64,000 nucleotides of DNA, taken from NCBI GenBank assembly GCA_030426085.1, contig JAUHYW010000009.1:1-64000 (forward strand). The letters are read 5' to 3'. A program made the position numbers and the translations under genes. Shown in pieces: positions 62,105 through 64,000 of this stretch; position 1 is the stretch's first letter, and each line of letters starts with the position of its first letter. The stretch comes from a bacterium (GTDB lineage: Bacteria; Myxococcota_A; Bradymonadia; UBA7976; UBA1532). Below the pieces are notes generated by a model, which was not told the origin of the DNA, did not search any database, and worked only from the letters and a program-made list of their open reading frames with translations.

Positions 62105-63094
62105 TCAGACGGCGGCGCTCGCCGCCTCGGCCGGCACGCACGGGGTGGCGGCGGTGTGCAGGTGATGATGCCGGCCGAGGCACGCCGCGCAGACGCCGTC
62201 GCCCATCTCGGTGGTCCAGCGCAGCATGTTGAGCCGCAGGGCGCGGTGCTTCTGCATCTCGGAGAAGCCCATATGCCCTTCGAGGCCGGGGATCGTGCGC
62301 AGCATGGGCATGAGCTGCCGGTCGCGCTTCAGCCGGGCCCGGCGCACCACGTTGCCCACGTCGGTGCGCTTGAGCCCCAGGCTCTCGGCCACCGCGTCGT
62401 AGCCCAGGCCCTCGATCTCGACCAGCACCAGCGCGGCCCGCTCCACGTCGGGCAGGCCGTTGACCACCCCCAGCACCGCCTCGCGCAGCCGGCGGGCCAG
62501 ATCGACCCGCTCCCGGCGCACGATGCGCTGCTCGGGGTCGTCCCGGCGGGTGCCCAGCGTCCAGTGAGCGGCGTCCGGCTCGGCCACCCGATCGTCCATC
62601 GTCTCCCGATACTCGGGCCGCTTGCGGCGCAGGAAGTCGATGGTGCGGTGATCGGCGATGGACACCAGCAGCGCATAGCGCAGCGTGTGCCGCTCCCGCC
62701 GGGCGCCGCGGATGAGTGTGTGCACCGCCTCGGCAGTCGCCGAGACCAGATCGGCCACCTCGGCCGAGTCCGGATCCTGCCCCGAGGCGGCCAGTCGACG
62801 CCGGATGCGGGAGGCGAAGCGGCGGTGCAGGCACTCGAAGGTGAACGCGGCGAGCGGGCGGGCGCGGTAGCCGAGGTCGAGGCTGCCGTTGAGCACCGCC
62901 TCGAAGCAGCCGATCGTGTTGGTGTCGGCGCCCTGGATGTGCTCTTCGACGAGGCTGAGGACCGCGCGGCGGCGGGCCACCCGCTCGGGGTCGGTCGAGC
63001 CGCGGGCCATGCCCTGGCGCAGCCGGCTGCGGAAGCGCACGAGGGCCGGGTTGACGGTCAGCGGGCGGGCGGTGCGGGCGAGGCGGTCGCTCAT
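62105..63094 (-). CDS. ECF-like RNA polymerase sigma factor
   Basis: A 329-residue sigma-70-family protein. A region-2-like part covers about 80-165 (FECLHRRFASRIRRRL, LVSIADHRTIDFLRRKRPE), and region 4 covers about 195-265 (GLPDVERAALVLVEIEGLGY, then AVAESLGLKRTDVGNVVRRA). It is longer than a typical ECF factor (about 190): it has about 75 extra N-terminal residues and a C-terminal tail with CAACLGRHHHLH, a Cys/His cluster that may bind metal. The ATG overlaps the stop of the upstream gene (ATGA). It probably works with the zinc-finger protein encoded downstream. Confidence 0.82.
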   Translation of the reverse strand: MSDRLARTARPLTVNPALVRFRSRLRQGMARGSTDPERVARRRAVLSLVEEHIQGADTNTIGCFEAVLNGSLDLGYRARPLAAFTFECLHRRFASRIRRRLAASGQDPDSAEVADLVSATAEAVHTLIRGARRERHTLRYALLVSIADHRTIDFLRRKRPEYRETMDDRVAEPDAAHWTLGTRRDDPEQRIVRRERVDLARRLREAVLGVVNGLPDVERAALVLVEIEGLGYDAVAESLGLKRTDVGNVVRRARLKRDRQLMPMLRTIPGLEGHMGFSEMQKHRALRLNMLRWTTEMGDGVCAACLGRHHHLHTAATPCVPAEAASAAV

Positions 63095-63684
63095 CGGTCC
63101 CCCTCCCGGCGGACCCGGACGAGCAGCAGCAGCGGGAGCAGCGCGAACCACCAGCCGGTTTCGGCGTGGTCCGCCGCCTGGCTGCACCCGGCGCTGGTCT
63201 GCATCTGGGGGTCGATGGACTTGTAGTGCCCGTCCATCGAGGGCAGCCCGCTGGCGCTCTTCGAGGACTGCTCGCCGCCGCCCCCGCCGCTGTCGTCGTC
63301 TTCGACTTCGAGTTGATCGTCGCCCTTGTCGTCCATCTCGCGCCGCCCGGGCTCTTCGAGCTCGAGGTCGCCTTCCTCGCCGGGGCGCGGGGTGTCGATC
63401 ATGCGGGGGGCGGGCAGGATGAAGGTGTCGATGCCTTCGTGGCTGGCGCAGAACTCCTCGGCGGTGAGGACCGGGTCGCCCTTCTCAGAGTGCGCGTCGT
63501 CGCCCTCGTCGAGCCCGTCGACGACCCGGACGAGGCCCACGGCGTCGGTGGAGATCTCGACCCCGGCCTTGTCGGCGCCCTCGACCCGGGGCTCGCCGCT
63601 GCACACGATGCGGGCCTCCGGCGCGGCCTCTGCTGCCGCGGTGACGCATCCGAGAACGACTGCGAGTCGAATCAGCCCCTTCAT
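63091..63684 (-). CDS. Exported acidic protein with MYXO-CTERM-like tail
   Basis: A 197-residue protein. Signal peptide MKGLIRLAVVLGCVTAAAEA, then a mostly acidic, low-complexity mature part (EEGDLELEEPGRREMDDKGD, a poly-Gly run) with two Cys in the first half. The end has the pattern of a MYXO-CTERM sorting tail: Cys (SAGCSQA), a hydrophobic helix (GWWFALLPLLLLV) and a basic tip (RVRREGDR). Such tails anchor or sort proteins at the surface in Myxococcota. GGAGGGG precedes the ATG. Its stop overlaps the sigma-factor start, tying a surface protein to the regulator. Function is unknown. Confidence 0.8.
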   Translation of the reverse strand: MKGLIRLAVVLGCVTAAAEAAPEARIVCSGEPRVEGADKAGVEISTDAVGLVRVVDGLDEGDDAHSEKGDPVLTAEEFCASHEGIDTFILPAPRMIDTPRPGEEGDLELEEPGRREMDDKGDDQLEVEDDDSGGGGGEQSSKSASGLPSMDGHYKSIDPQMQTSAGCSQAADHAETGWWFALLPLLLLVRVRREGDR

Positions 63685-63804
63685 TTCCCCTCCGTCGCGT
63701 GCGAGCGGCGATCGGCGCCGCGCGGGAGGGGGCGATGCAAGAACGGTACCAGTGCGACGGGAGTGTGTCAGCGAACCTCGGACTGCCACAAGCCACCGAA
63801 ATAA

Positions 63805-64000
63805 CTATGAAATCCCGGTATTCCCCAGGTCGGTGTCGGGGCGTTCGTTCTCGAACGCCCGCCGGAGCCAGGCGCCCGAGCGGGGCCCGCGACCGATCAG
63901 GCGGATGCGCCGACCGTCGCCGGCGGGCTCGATGCACAGCCAGACCGCGTCCCCCGGGATGGCCTCCGGCAGCCGCCCGGGCCACTCGACGTAGGCCACC
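63805..64000 (-). CDS. tsaE: 3' end of a probable tsaE gene, cut by the window edge
   Basis: Sixty-four C-terminal residues of a protein whose start lies beyond the window. AYVEWPGRLPEAIPGDAVWL and DGRRIRLIGRG resemble the end of TsaE, the ATPase of the tRNA threonylcarbamoyladenosine (t6A) complex, where a VEWPER motif precedes the last strands. The P-loop part is not in the window, so the call rests on this tail only. Confidence 0.6.
   Translation of the reverse strand, partial: VAYVEWPGRLPEAIPGDAVWLCIEPAGDGRRIRLIGRGPRSGAWLRRAFENERPDTDLGNTGIS

Overview
This 64 kb window is very GC-rich (roughly 70%), densely packed bacterial chromosome, most likely from a member of the Myxococcota or a related deltaproteobacterial lineage. 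I infer this from a MYXO-CTERM-like C-terminal tail (Cys, membrane helix, Arg-rich end; gene at 63091-63684), a DUF1592/DUF1552 secreted pair, Asp/Pro-rich lipoprotein linkers, CHAT, CpXC and PQQ-propeller proteins, and many exported proteins of unknown role. I cannot name the genus. I found no rRNA, insertion sequence, integrase, phage gene or CRISPR array.

Region by region. 1-10.7 kb: a CHAT-protease protein at the left edge, uvrA, a DUF1592/DUF1552 pair and a lipoprotein with a hydrolase-like domain. 10.8-23.2 kb is the most unusual part. On the + strand, three touching genes encode an EAD/VMAP-like adaptor, a MoxR AAA+ ATPase and a 1296-residue membrane protein with a vWA-like domain and a C-terminal FGE-sulfatase (C-type-lectin-like) domain. 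Facing it on the - strand, three genes encode a ClpV-like Hsp100 unfoldase, a membrane-anchored FGE-sulfatase protein and a AAA ATPase fused to a PD-(D/E)XK nuclease domain. The two FGE domains are close paralogues in inverted orientation. I read this as a variant of the vWA-MoxR-VMAP ternary conflict systems, or two cooperating modules that share a recognition domain.

23.7-32.8 kb is a long - strand housekeeping operon: lepA, lepB, pyrR, pyrB, a pyrC' whose product lacks metal ligands, carA, a FG-GAP lipoprotein, trmL and a small HEPN-like gene, driven by a clear TTGCAA-N17-TATGAT promoter. 32.9-39.6 kb holds a calcium-repeat lipoprotein and an envelope transport operon (TetR, LolA-like protein, two FtsX-type permeases, ATPase, outer-membrane barrel) with a TetR operator on its promoter. 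39.7-48.1 kb has a SPOR protein, a GH113-like hydrolase, a metallo-beta-lactamase-fold hydrolase that may be read from a leaderless mRNA, an amidohydrolase, and a yicC-gmk-rel cluster without rpoZ. 48.2-58.6 kb carries a phosphodiester glycosidase, an 800-residue HARE-HTH/Mrr-like protein with a degenerate nuclease site and basic repeats, a PQQ propeller, a phosphoesterase and a CpXC protein. 58.7-64 kb has a small exported protein, tRNA-Gln and tRNA-Glu with a terminator, ribA, a lipoprotein, a sigma factor with a zinc-finger (anti-sigma-like) gene and the MYXO-CTERM protein, and the 3' end of a probable tsaE cut by the window edge.

Starts were chosen by family alignment, signal peptides and visible Shine-Dalgarno sequences. 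All functional calls come from reading motifs by eye; no database search was run.
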